This document shows positions 15,999 to 24,421 of a stretch of DNA of 24,998 nt, in pieces. The stretch lies in the NCBI GenBank assembly GCA_964413425.1, contig CAYPST010000059.1, positions 1 to 24,998 of the forward strand, written 5' to 3'. Source of the DNA: DATFLS01 sp964413425. Lineage in GTDB: Bacteria; Fidelibacterota; JAANXI01. The position numbers and the translations under genes were made by a program. Within the stretch, counting starts at the first letter, position 1. Every line of letters starts with the position of its first letter. The notes beneath the pieces were generated by a model. The model made no database searches. It saw only the letters and a program-made list of their open reading frames with translations, and had not been told where the DNA came from.

Positions 15999-17945
15999 AT
16001 GAAACGAACCGGGGTATTTGTTTGCCATTGCGGGATTAATATTGCCGGCACCGTGGATGTGGAACGGGTGTCCGGTGAACTCGCCCAGCATCCGGGTGTG
16101 GTGCACTCGGAAGATTATGTGTATATGTGTTCCGATCCCGGACAGAACCGTATCGTCGATGCCATCCGGGAACACAAACTCGATAGTTTCGTCGTGGCCT
16201 GCTGCTCGCCGACCTTGCACGAAACCACCTTCAGGAATGTCGCCAGTTCGGCGGACCTGAATTTGTACCAGTGTGAGATCGCCAATATCCGGGAGCAGTG
16301 CAGCTGGGTGCACCGGGATAAGGCGAAGGCGACCGAAAAGGCAATGAAGCTCACCAGAAGTGCGGTGGAGAAGGTGCGCCGGAATGAATCTCTGGAACCC
16401 ATCGGCGTGCCTGTCACCCGCCGGGCGCTGGTGATCGGGGGCGGTATTTCCGGGATTCAGTCTGCGCTGGATCTGGCCAACAGCGGCTACGAAGTGGTGC
16501 TGGTTGAACGATCTCCCTCCATCGGTGGCCATATGATCCAGCTCTCGGAGACCTTCCCCACCCTGGATTGTTCCCAGTGCATCCTGACTCCCAAGATGGT
16601 CGAGGTCTCCAATCATCCGAACATCGAGCTCATGACCTACAGTGAAGTGCAGGAAGTCTCCGGGTATGTAGGCAACTTCAAGGTTAAAATTTTGAAGAAA
16701 CCCACCTACGTTGACCCCGACGCCTGCACCATGTGCGACGAATGCACCGAGGTATGTCCGGTCGTCGTCCCCAACGAATTCGATCTGGGGCTGACCGGCC
16801 GCCGCGCCATTTATATTCCGTTCCCCCAGGCTATCCCCGCCAGCTATACCCTGGATGCGGAGGCCTGTCCGGGACTGGTGCCTATCGCCTGCGGAAAATG
16901 TGCCGACGTCTGCGAACCCGATGCCATTGATTTCGACATGCAGCCGGAAATCGTGGAAGAGAAAGTCGGCTCCATTATCCTGGCGACCGGCTACGATCTC
17001 TATGATAAAGAAAAAATGGGTGAATACGGCTACGGGAAGTATGCGGACGTGCTGGACGGACTCCAGTTCGAGCGGCTGTTGTCCGCGTCCGGCCCCACCC
17101 GGGGCGAGATTCTCCGTCCGTCGGATCACCAGGTGCCGAAAGAGGTGGTGTTCATCCAGTGTGCCGGCTCCCGGGATCCCGAACTCCACTGCGCCTATTG
17201 CTCGAAGATCTGCTGTATGTACACGGCGAAGCATGCCATGCTGTACAAACATCATGTTCCGGACGGCCAGGCGTACATCTTTTATATTGATATCCGATCC
17301 GGGGGCAAAGGCTACGAGGAGTTTGTCCAGCGGGCCGTCGAGGAAGATGGTGTGATGTATATCAGAGGGAAAGTCTCCAAGATTTTCGAGGAGAACGGCA
17401 AGATAAAGGTCTGGGGCGCCGATACCCTCATCGGGGAAGCGATAGAGATCAGTGCCGATATGGTGGTTCTGGCGATGGCTATGCGGCCCTCTGCCGGCGC
17501 CGGGAACCTGGCCAAGACTTTGAAAATTGCCCTCGATAAGGACGGCTTCCTGTCGGAGGCCCATCCCAAGCTGCGTCCGGTGGAGAGCGTGACGTCGGGC
17601 GTCTTCCTGGCCGGTGCCGCCCAGGCGCCCAAGGATATTCCGGAAGCGGTGGCCCAGGCCAGCGGGGCGTCGGCAAAATCCATAGGTATCTTATCCCGGG
17701 ACGAACTGCATCAGGCACCGACTGTGGCGGAAGTCAACGAGAAGCTCTGTACCGGGTGTGGCATGTGTGTGGAGGTATGTCCCTACGAGGCGCTGAGCCT
17801 GAATCATGATGTGGTGGAAGTCAACCCAATATTATGCGAGGGGTGTGGAACCTGTTCCGCCACCTGTCTGCGTTCCGCCATTCAGGTGAAGAACCTCACC
17901 CCGTTACACGTGCACAAGATGATAACCGCTTCACTGGGAGCATGA
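15999..17945 (+). CDS. hdrA: heterodisulfide reductase subunit A-like electron-bifurcating flavoprotein
   Basis: A 648-residue HdrA. It opens with TGVFVCHCGINIAG; the FAD-binding Rossmann motif VIGGGISGIQSALDLA is at about 145-160; CSQC is at 191-194; ferredoxin-like motifs are CTMCDECTEVCP (243-254) and CGKCADVCEPDAI (298-310). The cysteine set around the flavin (C388, C398, C401, C405, C406; CAYCSKICCMY) is intact and uses Cys where some relatives have Sec. The C-terminus has two [4Fe-4S] motifs, CTGCGMCVEVCP and CEGCGTCSATC. In characterised complexes HdrA holds the bifurcating FAD and reduces ferredoxin. Here FlxABCD genes follow directly, so NADH is the likely electron donor. AAGG precedes the ATG. 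Confidence 0.94.
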   Translation: MKRTGVFVCHCGINIAGTVDVERVSGELAQHPGVVHSEDYVYMCSDPGQNRIVDAIREHKLDSFVVACCSPTLHETTFRNVASSADLNLYQCEIANIREQCSWVHRDKAKATEKAMKLTRSAVEKVRRNESLEPIGVPVTRRALVIGGGISGIQSALDLANSGYEVVLVERSPSIGGHMIQLSETFPTLDCSQCILTPKMVEVSNHPNIELMTYSEVQEVSGYVGNFKVKILKKPTYVDPDACTMCDECTEVCPVVVPNEFDLGLTGRRAIYIPFPQAIPASYTLDAEACPGLVPIACGKCADVCEPDAIDFDMQPEIVEEKVGSIILATGYDLYDKEKMGEYGYGKYADVLDGLQFERLLSASGPTRGEILRPSDHQVPKEVVFIQCAGSRDPELHCAYCSKICCMYTAKHAMLYKHHVPDGQAYIFYIDIRSGGKGYEEFVQRAVEEDGVMYIRGKVSKIFEENGKIKVWGADTLIGEAIEISADMVVLAMAMRPSAGAGNLAKTLKIALDKDGFLSEAHPKLRPVESVTSGVFLAGAAQAPKDIPEAVAQASGASAKSIGILSRDELHQAPTVAEVNEKLCTGCGMCVEVCPYEALSLNHDVVEVNPILCEGCGTCSATCLRSAIQVKNLTPLHVHKMITASLGA

Positions 17946-17947
17946 TC

Positions 17948-18373
17948 ATGGCAGACTCCTTCGAACCGACCATTATGGCTTTTCTCTGTAAATGGTGTTC
18001 TTCTGCCGGGAGCGACATGGCCGGGGTCTCCCGTATCAAATATCCCCATAATGTGGTTCCTATTACCGTAATGTGTTCCGGCAGCGTATCACCGCTGTAT
18101 GTCCTGGATGCGTTTAAAAAAGGAGCCGACGGCGTGCTGGTGTCGGGATGCCATCCGGGGGATTGCCATTACATCAAGGGGAACTATTATGCCCGGCGGC
18201 GAATGGCCCTGATGAAGGAATTGCTGGAATATGTCGGCCTGGAACCCGAGCGATTCCAGATGTCCTGGGTGAGTGCCGCCGAAGGAGGGAAATACGCCCG
18301 GCTGATAGAGGATTTTGTGGAGGAACTCAGACCATTGGGACCCCAAACGAAATTGAAACGAATGGTATCATGA
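17948..18373 (+). CDS. flxD: MvhD/FlxD-type electron-transfer protein (2Fe-2S)
   Basis: A 141-residue protein of the MvhD family. Motifs are FLCKWCSSAGSDMAGVSRIKYP near the N-terminus, VMCSGSVSP, and SGCHPGDCHY with GNYYARRRM; the conserved cysteines bind a [2Fe-2S] cluster in relatives. MvhD links an electron-input module to HdrA. No hydrogenase genes are nearby; the input module here is FlxABC. I choose ATG 17948 because GGGAG is seven bases upstream; ATG 17942, overlapping the hdrA stop, would add two residues. The 3' end overlaps the next gene by four bases. Confidence 0.9.
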   Translation: MADSFEPTIMAFLCKWCSSAGSDMAGVSRIKYPHNVVPITVMCSGSVSPLYVLDAFKKGADGVLVSGCHPGDCHYIKGNYYARRRMALMKELLEYVGLEPERFQMSWVSAAEGGKYARLIEDFVEELRPLGPQTKLKRMVS

Positions 18374-19401
18374 TCGATCTGGCGGCTCTGAAAAAGGAAG
18401 CGAAGCAACTTCTTGAGGACGAGAAGGTAACCTATATCCTGGGATACCGGCAGGGATCCAATGGCCACAGAGCGGTACCGGCATTCATTCGCGAACCGGA
18501 TGAGGTCGAACAATTACTCTGGGACCCCACCTGCACCTACAATCTTGCCCGGTATCTGATTGATGAGGTGCGGGAGAGGAATTCCAGTGAAGAGCGTGAA
18601 GAGAGGCCGGTTGGTATCCTTGTCAAGGGGTGTGACAGCCGGGCGATCAACGTGCTGCTGCAGGAAAATTTTCTCCGGAGAGAGGATGTCCATGTGATCG
18701 GTATTTCCTGTGAGCATACCGGGATAGTGGATGAGAAGAAACTGGCGACGGAACTGGAGAACCGGATTCCCCTGAATATCGAGTTCGGAGAGGAAGGCCA
18801 GTTTGTCGTTACCACCGATGATGGGACGATCACTATGTCTGCAGAGAAGATACTCGCCGACAGGTGCCTGGAGTGCAAAACCGGCTATCCGGCCGGCGCC
18901 GATGTCATCTTTGGAGAAAAAGTAAAAAGAGAGTTTGCCATACCTTATAACGCGTTACGACAGATCGACTCGCTGCCCGGAGAGGAGCGCTGGGCATTCT
19001 GGAAAGCGCAATTCGATAAATGCATTCGCTGCTACGCGTGCCGATCGGTATGTACTATGTGTTACTGCGACGAATGCGTGGTGGATTCCATTGAGCTGGC
19101 GATCACCGCGGATACCACGGCGGAAGAGAAAGCCAGGAAAATCCGGTGGGCGGAGCGATCGCCGGTGACTTCGGAAAATTTCACCTTTCATTTGACGCGG
19201 GCGATGCATATGGTGGGCCGCTGTGTTGACTGCGGCGAGTGCGAGCGGGCCTGCCCTGTGGACATCCCGCTGCGGTTGCTCTATGCGAAATTGACCAAAA
19301 CAGCAGCAGAGATGTTCGACTACGAGGCGGGAAGCGATCCGGACCAACCGTCATTAACTTCAAGCTTTACCATGGATGACCAGGGAGACTTTATCAGGTA
19401 G
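18370..19401 (+). CDS. FlxB/FlxC-type multi-cluster iron-sulfur protein (FlxC by gene order)
   Basis: A 343-residue iron-sulfur protein. The N-terminal half holds VKGCDSRAINVLLQEN and the cysteine pair CLEC near 166-169. The C-terminal half has CIRCYACRSVCTMCYCDEC (about 218-236), an unusually cysteine-rich cluster motif, and CVDCGECERACPVDIP (285-299), a [4Fe-4S] site. It resembles the iron-sulfur subunits of the FlxABCD NADH dehydrogenase module known from sulfate reducers, and F420-hydrogenase-beta-like proteins. Its place, between FlxD and the other subunits, fits. The ATG overlaps the FlxD stop (ATGA). Upstream open frame to 18148 overlaps FlxD and is not used. Whether it corresponds to FlxB or FlxC by strict orthology is uncertain. 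Confidence 0.8.
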   Translation: MIDLAALKKEAKQLLEDEKVTYILGYRQGSNGHRAVPAFIREPDEVEQLLWDPTCTYNLARYLIDEVRERNSSEEREERPVGILVKGCDSRAINVLLQENFLRREDVHVIGISCEHTGIVDEKKLATELENRIPLNIEFGEEGQFVVTTDDGTITMSAEKILADRCLECKTGYPAGADVIFGEKVKREFAIPYNALRQIDSLPGEERWAFWKAQFDKCIRCYACRSVCTMCYCDECVVDSIELAITADTTAEEKARKIRWAERSPVTSENFTFHLTRAMHMVGRCVDCGECERACPVDIPLRLLYAKLTKTAAEMFDYEAGSDPDQPSLTSSFTMDDQGDFIR

Positions 19402-19405
19402 GACT

Positions 19406-20446
19406 ATGGAAAAGATTCTGGCAAAAGACGCTTTACCCCGTTGGATTGAACAGCTCGACACCTATGAAATCTATGCGCCGGTGAAGGATGAGGAGGGGTG
19501 GCGGTACGCCACACTTGACACGCCGGACTCCATCACCCTCGATTATCCGAACACCGTACTCTCAGTGAAGAGCATCCTGTTCCCGCAGCGGGAAGTCTTC
19601 CTGGAGTTTCACACCCGGAACGGCCGGGACATGGAGATCGAGGAACTGCTTCCGGAAGACTCCCAAAATGTAATTTTCGGCGTCCGCCCCTGCGATGCCA
19701 AGGCCGTCTCGCTGATGGATAAGGTGTTCAGCGGGGATTACATCGACCATTATTACTGGAAACGGCGAGACCAGAACCGGCTGATAGGACTGGCCTGTAA
19801 CGAACCCGTATCACCGGACTGCTTTTGCAATGCCGTCGATGGGGCACCCTATTCCACAGACGGCCTGGATATCCTGATGACCGATCTGGGAGACCGGTAC
19901 TTTCTGGAATCGGTGACCGAAAAGGGCGAGGAACTGCTCGAGATCAATGATGATCTATTCCAGGAGGCCGGCAAGAAGGATCAGAAAGCGGTGACAGATC
20001 TCCGGTCCGGCGCGGAAAAGAAATTCACGCGGAAGATACCGAAATTGCAGAACATCCCGGAAATTCTGGCGAACCTGTTCGATTCGGATTTCTGGGAGCA
20101 GGAATCCATGAGCTGTATCCGCTGTGGTATTTGCACTTATCTCTGCCCTTCCTGTCACTGCTTCGATATCAACGACGAGGTGGAGACAGCGGTGCCTTTG
20201 AAAGGCGTCCGGGTCCGGACCTGGGACACCTGCCAGTTTCCGGACTTCACCATGCATTCGTCCGGACACAATCCCCGGCCGGACAGAGCGGCTCGGTTGC
20301 GCCAGCGGGTATCGCATAAATACCGCTATTTTCCCGAACAATATGACGCGTTTCTCTGCACCGGGTGCGGACGATGTATTGAAAAATGCCCGGTGGGAAT
20401 CGATATCGTGGAAGTACTCAATAAGGCGGTTGATTATGAAGGATAA
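19406..20446 (+). CDS. FlxB/FlxC-type 4Fe-4S protein, AsrA/HydB-like (FlxB by gene order)
   Basis: A 346-residue protein resembling anaerobic sulfite reductase subunit A and hydrogenase subunit B-type iron-sulfur proteins. The N-terminal part contains VIFGVRPCDAKAVSLMDKVF, a signature of that group. The C-terminal part has SCIRCGICTYLCPSCHCFD and CTGCGRCIEKCPVGIDIVEV, two [4Fe-4S] sites. It would shuttle electrons from the NADH-oxidising FlxA to the rest of the complex. It begins four bases after the previous stop, with AGG seven bases before ATG 19406, and ends inside the start of flxA. This subunit-FlxA pair is the same pairing seen in AsrAB-like modules. Confidence 0.82.
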   Translation: MEKILAKDALPRWIEQLDTYEIYAPVKDEEGWRYATLDTPDSITLDYPNTVLSVKSILFPQREVFLEFHTRNGRDMEIEELLPEDSQNVIFGVRPCDAKAVSLMDKVFSGDYIDHYYWKRRDQNRLIGLACNEPVSPDCFCNAVDGAPYSTDGLDILMTDLGDRYFLESVTEKGEELLEINDDLFQEAGKKDQKAVTDLRSGAEKKFTRKIPKLQNIPEILANLFDSDFWEQESMSCIRCGICTYLCPSCHCFDINDEVETAVPLKGVRVRTWDTCQFPDFTMHSSGHNPRPDRAARLRQRVSHKYRYFPEQYDAFLCTGCGRCIEKCPVGIDIVEVLNKAVDYEG

Positions 20447-21260
20447 TCCTTATCTGCCGGAACTGGCGCGAATTGTTGAGATCAAAGAGGAAGTGGGTGG
20501 CGAACGCGCCATCAAGAGCTTCCGCACCCGGTTTATTCAGAAGAACGGGTTTTCGTTTCAATGCGGACAGTGTGCCATGCTCTCGGTGTTCGGCAAGGGT
20601 GAATCGATGATTTCGATTTCCTCCTCGCCCTTTACCAGCGAGTACCATCAGTTCAGTATTATGAAAATGGGCAGGGTCACCACCGCGCTGCACGAAATGC
20701 AGGAAGATGATATCATTGGAATCAGGGGACCGTTCGGCAACGGATTTCCCATTGATCAATGGAAGGGGAAGCACCTTATTTTTATCGGCGGGGGCATCGG
20801 ACTCGCCCCGATCTGGTCTGTGCTGCATACCGCCCTTCATCAGCACGAGGATTATGGTGATCTGACGCTTATCTACGGAGCGAGGACTTCCGGGCATCTG
20901 GTATTCAAGGATGAACTGGAGGAATTGCGGGACACAATTACGGTACACCTTTCCGTGGATGAGGAAGAGCCGGGCTGGGAGGAGTTTGTAGGGTTCGTAC
21001 CGCAGAACGTCACCGAGAAGAAGCCGTCGCCGGAAAATGCCATTGCTGTGACCTGCGGTCCCCCGATTATGATTAAATACGTGATCCAGGCCCTCCGGGA
21101 ACTGGAGTTTGACGACAGCCAGATTTACACCACCATCGAGAACAAGATGAAGTGCGGCATCGGGAAATGCGGACGGTGTAACCTCGGCGCGCACTATGTG
21201 TGTAAGCACGGCCCGGTGTATTCCTGGGCAGAACTGAAACAGCTGCCACAAGAGTATTAG
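20436..21260 (+). CDS. flxA: FlxA-type FAD/NAD(P)-binding oxidoreductase (AsrB/HydG-like)
   Basis: A 274-residue flavoprotein of the ferredoxin-NAD(P) reductase superfamily. FAD-domain motifs are QCAMLSVFGKGESMISISSSP and GIRGPFGNGFP. The NAD-binding motif is IFIGGGIGLAPIWSVLHTAL. The C-terminus carries the [2Fe-2S] motif KMKCGIGKCGRCNLG followed by YVCKHGPVYS, as in dihydroorotate dehydrogenase electron-transfer and AsrB proteins. It is the likely NADH entry point of the HdrABC-FlxABCD complex. ATG 20436 lies in the last codons of the preceding gene (11-base overlap), so translation is coupled. The longer upstream frame overlaps the preceding gene and is discarded. Confidence 0.88.
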   Translation: MKDNPYLPELARIVEIKEEVGGERAIKSFRTRFIQKNGFSFQCGQCAMLSVFGKGESMISISSSPFTSEYHQFSIMKMGRVTTALHEMQEDDIIGIRGPFGNGFPIDQWKGKHLIFIGGGIGLAPIWSVLHTALHQHEDYGDLTLIYGARTSGHLVFKDELEELRDTITVHLSVDEEEPGWEEFVGFVPQNVTEKKPSPENAIAVTCGPPIMIKYVIQALRELEFDDSQIYTTIENKMKCGIGKCGRCNLGAHYVCKHGPVYSWAELKQLPQEY

Positions 21261-21274
21261 CAGGAGATGTCATA

Positions 21275-22018
21275 ATGGAATCACAACCAGCCTTTGTTAC
21301 CGATACCCAAGCCCGGGTGGATGCTGTGCCAGAGTCCACCGATTCCAAACAAAAGATGACTACCGTTTTCATCATGGGAGAGGCCCACCAGGTGCCAGCC
21401 GACGCAACCATTATGGGCGCTATCGAATACGCCGGATACCAGATCAAACGCGGAGCGGGATGCCGGGAAGGGTTCTGCGGGGCCTGCGCGACGGTCTACC
21501 GGCTTCCCAACGATTACAAAATCTACACCGGACTTGCCTGCATGACCCTGGTGCAGGAAGGTATGTGGCTTGCGCAATTGCCGGCCATCCCTGCCCAGAA
21601 ACCGGTGTACGATCTCGAGAAGCTTGAACCGACCGGAGCGACGTTCCAGAGACTGTTCCCGGAACTCTTCCGCTGTGTAGCCTGCAATACCTGCACCAAG
21701 GCCTGTCCCCAGGATCTGGAGGTGATGGATTACATCCAGGCGGCCATCCAGGGGGACATCCGGAAGGTGATGGATCTCTCATTTGATTGCCTCTGCTGTG
21801 GATTATGTGCTATCAGGTGCCCGGCGGAAATCGTCCATTACAATGTCGGACTGCTGGCCAAACGGCTCTATGGGAAGTACTTAGCCCCGGAAAGCAAGGA
21901 AGTCACCGCCAGATTCAAAGAAATTCAGGACAAGAAATTCGATGAGGAATACGATGAACTGATGCATCTGGATGTGGAGGAGCTGAAGAAGCGGTACTAT
22001 GATCGGGACATCGAGTGA
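21275..22018 (+). CDS. frdB: fumarate reductase/succinate dehydrogenase-type iron-sulfur subunit
   Basis: A 247-residue protein. The N-terminal plant-type [2Fe-2S] domain uses C63, C68, C71 and C89 (AGCREGFCGAC, then GLACM). Two 4Fe-4S-type motifs follow, CVACNTCTKACP (134-145) and CLCCGLCAIRCP (172-183). The 2Fe-2S plus ferredoxin-type layout is that of FrdB/SdhB and TfrB proteins, though the C-terminal CCG domain of methanogen TfrB is absent; the separate HdrB could take that role. The first ~27 residues are an extra, low-complexity segment. CAGGAG stands eight bases before ATG 21275, 14 bases after flxA. It should carry electrons to the flavoprotein encoded after a 310-base gap. Confidence 0.83.
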   Translation: MESQPAFVTDTQARVDAVPESTDSKQKMTTVFIMGEAHQVPADATIMGAIEYAGYQIKRGAGCREGFCGACATVYRLPNDYKIYTGLACMTLVQEGMWLAQLPAIPAQKPVYDLEKLEPTGATFQRLFPELFRCVACNTCTKACPQDLEVMDYIQAAIQGDIRKVMDLSFDCLCCGLCAIRCPAEIVHYNVGLLAKRLYGKYLAPESKEVTARFKEIQDKKFDEEYDELMHLDVEELKKRYYDRDIE

Positions 22019-22328
22019 CTAAATGGAAGCCACGAATGAACGCGAAGACACACGAATGAATAACAAAAGAGAAGTTGAGAGGAATGAGAAAAGAGTAAAG
22101 AGTCCCAGCCAGCCACAACCGCCCTGCTTTCAGTAGGCAATAGGCAGTAAGCAATTGGCAGTCGGCAGTTGGCAAAAAGAATACTGGCGACGAAATACAT
22201 AAAAAACAAATGAAACCACGAATGGTAAAAGAATAGTTGAGAGGAATGAGAAAAGAGTGCCTGGCGACATATGGAAGACTGATCCTCACTTATGAATGAA
22301 CATCTAAATCATCACCGGGAGAGTTGAT
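22019..22328. repeat. mosaic intergenic repeat between frdB and frdA
   Basis: No gene here. Modules: CCACGAATGAACGCGAAGACACACGAATGA (about 22029-22058; described in two halves CCACGAATGAACG and ACACGAATGA) and a second CCACGAATGG near 22215; an exact 23-nt direct repeat at 22074-22096 and 22235-22257 (GTTGAGAGGAATG...AAAGAGT); and a degenerate 7-nt tandem (GGCAGTn/GGCAATn) at about 22134-22176. The words AAGAGTAAAGAGT and CGGCAGTTGGCAAA also occur at 669-735. Confidence 0.65.
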
Positions 22329-23996
22329 ATGTATCCGGAATATATGAATGAATCGCTGGAAAAGGTGGCCCAGACCAGGAACAAACGATTTGAACTGGCC
22401 AAATCCGGTAAGCCGGTCTTTGCTTCCATGAGTGCCGGGGAGCGGGAGGAAGTGCTCACCAGATTTCATCCCGACTACAAGCCGGATGCGCGGCGGGAAA
22501 TCCTCATGGGTCCCAATAAAGGCGAGAAGCTCACCTCGGAAGTGGCGGATATGCTGGAGTCGCATTCCAGAATCCATCCGGAGCTGTTCGATTTGGAGGA
22601 ACCGGATTACGAAACGGATATCTTAATCATCGGAGGAGGCGGCGGGGGATGCGCTGCCGCTATTACCGCATCGCAGCACGGGGCCAGATCCATCATTTCC
22701 ACGAAACTGCGTCTGGGCGATGCCAATTCCATGATGTCCCAGGGAGGAATGCAGGCCGCCGTGACCCCGCAGGACTCTCCCACCAGACATTATCTGGATG
22801 CCCTGGGCGGCGGCCACTTCGATAACAAGCCCGATCTGGTACGCGCTTTAACCGAAGACGGTCCGGAAGTGGTGAAGTGGCTGGAGGATCTCGGGGTGGT
22901 CTGGGATAAGGATGAAGACGGGTCCATGCAGGTGCTGCACGGCGGCGGCACTTCCCGCAAACGGATGCATTCCTGCCGGGATTATACCGGCGCGATTATC
23001 ATGCGCACCTTGATGGACGAAGTGCGCAACCGTCCGCAGTATATTACCGTTCGCGAATTCACGCCCACTGTTGAACTGATCCTGGACAGCGAAGGCCGGT
23101 GTGCCGGCGGGGTGTTGTATAATCTTGAAACGGAAGAATACTTCACCGTCAAAGCGAAGGCGACTATCATTGCCACCGGAGGTTACGGACGCCTGCACAT
23201 CCGGGGTTTCGACACCACCAATCATTACGGCGCCACCGGGGATGGCCTCATTATGGCCTACCGGGCCGGCGCCTCGCTGTTGTTCATGGATTCGGTCCAG
23301 TATCATCCCACCGGGGCGGCGTTTCCCGAGCAGATCGCGGGGTTTCTGATTACGGAGAAAATCCGGGGCGCCGGCGGACAGCCTATCAACAAGTACGGCG
23401 AATTGTTCGTTGATCCCAGGGAACCGCGGGACGTGGAAAGTTCTGCGTTCATTCGGGAATGTGTCGAACGGAAGAAAGGGATGGAGACGCCCAGCGGACG
23501 GTTCGGTGTCTGGCTGGATTCCCCGCTCATCGAAATGATCCAGGGGGAAGGCTATGTTCAGAAGAACTTTCCCGCCATGTACCGGCAGTTTCACCGGTAT
23601 CACATCGATATCACCGAGGAGCCCATGCTGGTCTATCCCTCCCTGCATTATCAGAACGGCGGAATCGAGATCAACGACCGGTGCGAAACAACGTTACCCG
23701 GATTATACGTGGCCGGAGAAGCCTCCGGCGGCGTACACGGACGCAACCGCCTGATGGGCAATTCCGTGCTGGATTATAACGTGTTCGGCCGACGGGCAGG
23801 CATCTACGCCTCCGAGTACGGCCAGTCCGCCAAACTAAATTCGTTAACCCTGGAGCATATTTCTCAGTACGAGGAAGAGTTGAAGAAGGCAGGTATTGAG
23901 ACTGGCAGGATTGCACCGGTCCTGCTGCCCACATACACCCCTGAAGATGTGAAAAAGCGACAGGTGACGGCGCATTACGAGGGGACGTTGCGGTAG
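22329..23996 (+). CDS. frdA: fumarate reductase-type flavoprotein subunit (soluble type)
   Basis: A 555-residue FAD protein. DILIIGGGGGGCAAAITASQHG (97-118) is the dinucleotide-binding motif, set behind an unusual ~95-residue N-terminal extension. Active-site stretches of fumarate reductases are visible: YHPTGAAFPEQIAGF, ITEKIRGAGG with the catalytic-type arginine, LHYQNGGIEI, and GRNRLMGNSVLDYNVFGRRAG. The histidine that binds FAD covalently in membrane FrdA/SdhA is replaced by Asn133 (DANSMMSQGG), as in L-aspartate oxidase and non-covalent relatives. The usual C-terminal domain is short. These traits, the frdB gene upstream and no membrane-anchor gene suggest a soluble fumarate reductase linked to Hdr/Flx. 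L-aspartate oxidase is a less likely alternative. GGGAGAG precedes ATG 22329. Confidence 0.85.
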   Translation: MYPEYMNESLEKVAQTRNKRFELAKSGKPVFASMSAGEREEVLTRFHPDYKPDARREILMGPNKGEKLTSEVADMLESHSRIHPELFDLEEPDYETDILIIGGGGGGCAAAITASQHGARSIISTKLRLGDANSMMSQGGMQAAVTPQDSPTRHYLDALGGGHFDNKPDLVRALTEDGPEVVKWLEDLGVVWDKDEDGSMQVLHGGGTSRKRMHSCRDYTGAIIMRTLMDEVRNRPQYITVREFTPTVELILDSEGRCAGGVLYNLETEEYFTVKAKATIIATGGYGRLHIRGFDTTNHYGATGDGLIMAYRAGASLLFMDSVQYHPTGAAFPEQIAGFLITEKIRGAGGQPINKYGELFVDPREPRDVESSAFIRECVERKKGMETPSGRFGVWLDSPLIEMIQGEGYVQKNFPAMYRQFHRYHIDITEEPMLVYPSLHYQNGGIEINDRCETTLPGLYVAGEASGGVHGRNRLMGNSVLDYNVFGRRAGIYASEYGQSAKLNSLTLEHISQYEEELKKAGIETGRIAPVLLPTYTPEDVKKRQVTAHYEGTLR

Positions 23997-24250
23997 AATC
24001 AAAAACCAATACCCAATACTCCAATACTCAATATTCCAAAATCCCGGCCCCCAGCCCGGGAGAGGAAGAAGGATCACAAAGTCCCACGAAGTACTCACAA
24101 AGGAACACAACGAACAGAGTTTGATATTGGCATTTTTTCACTTTGTGGAACGTTGTGCTGCCTTTGTGAAACCTGGTGTTCCTGCTGTTTTCAATATTTC
24201 AATACTCCAATGTCCAATACGCAAAACTTCAAAACTTCAAAAGCCCCGCG
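23997..24250. repeat. mosaic intergenic repeat with inverted CACAAAG arms
   Basis: Two CCAATACTCCAATA-type tracts (about 24005-24040 and 24188-24240) flank an inverted-repeat core. In the core, CACAAAGG..CACAACG (24096-24112) pairs with CGTTGTG..CCTTTGTG (24151-24168); an extra CACAAAG (24075-24081) and CTTTGTG (24141-24147) make a second possible pairing. Each CCAATA tract is followed by a C/G-rich palindrome (TCCCGG/CCGGGA at 24042-24061; CCCCG..CGGGG near 24243-24262). No gene is seen from 23997 to 24711. Confidence 0.6.
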
Positions 24251-24421
24251 CCTGCCCCCGGGGAATAGCCACAAATTCAGGCAGACGTGAAGAGGAAAGA
24301 GTCCCTCTCCACAACGTCCCGCCCACAGTCAGTTAGAGGCATTGTTCGGTAATAATCTCTGAACTCATACGATGTCATCCCTCACGCTGAACAACCGGGG
24401 TTAAGGATCACAAGTAATACA

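Noticed and set aside
15780..17564. 594-residue open frame on the minus strand
   Set aside because: Fully antisense to hdrA and the korC end, His/Gly/Pro-rich with no recognisable domain; a shadow of GC-rich codons in hdrA.
15999..17945. Possible selenocysteine in HdrA
   Set aside because: Some HdrA proteins carry Sec at the active site, but here the motif CAYCSKICCMY uses cysteine codons and there is no in-frame TGA.
22019..22328. CRISPR array
   Set aside because: Only two copies of the 23-nt repeat, 161 bases apart, with no regular spacers and no cas genes.
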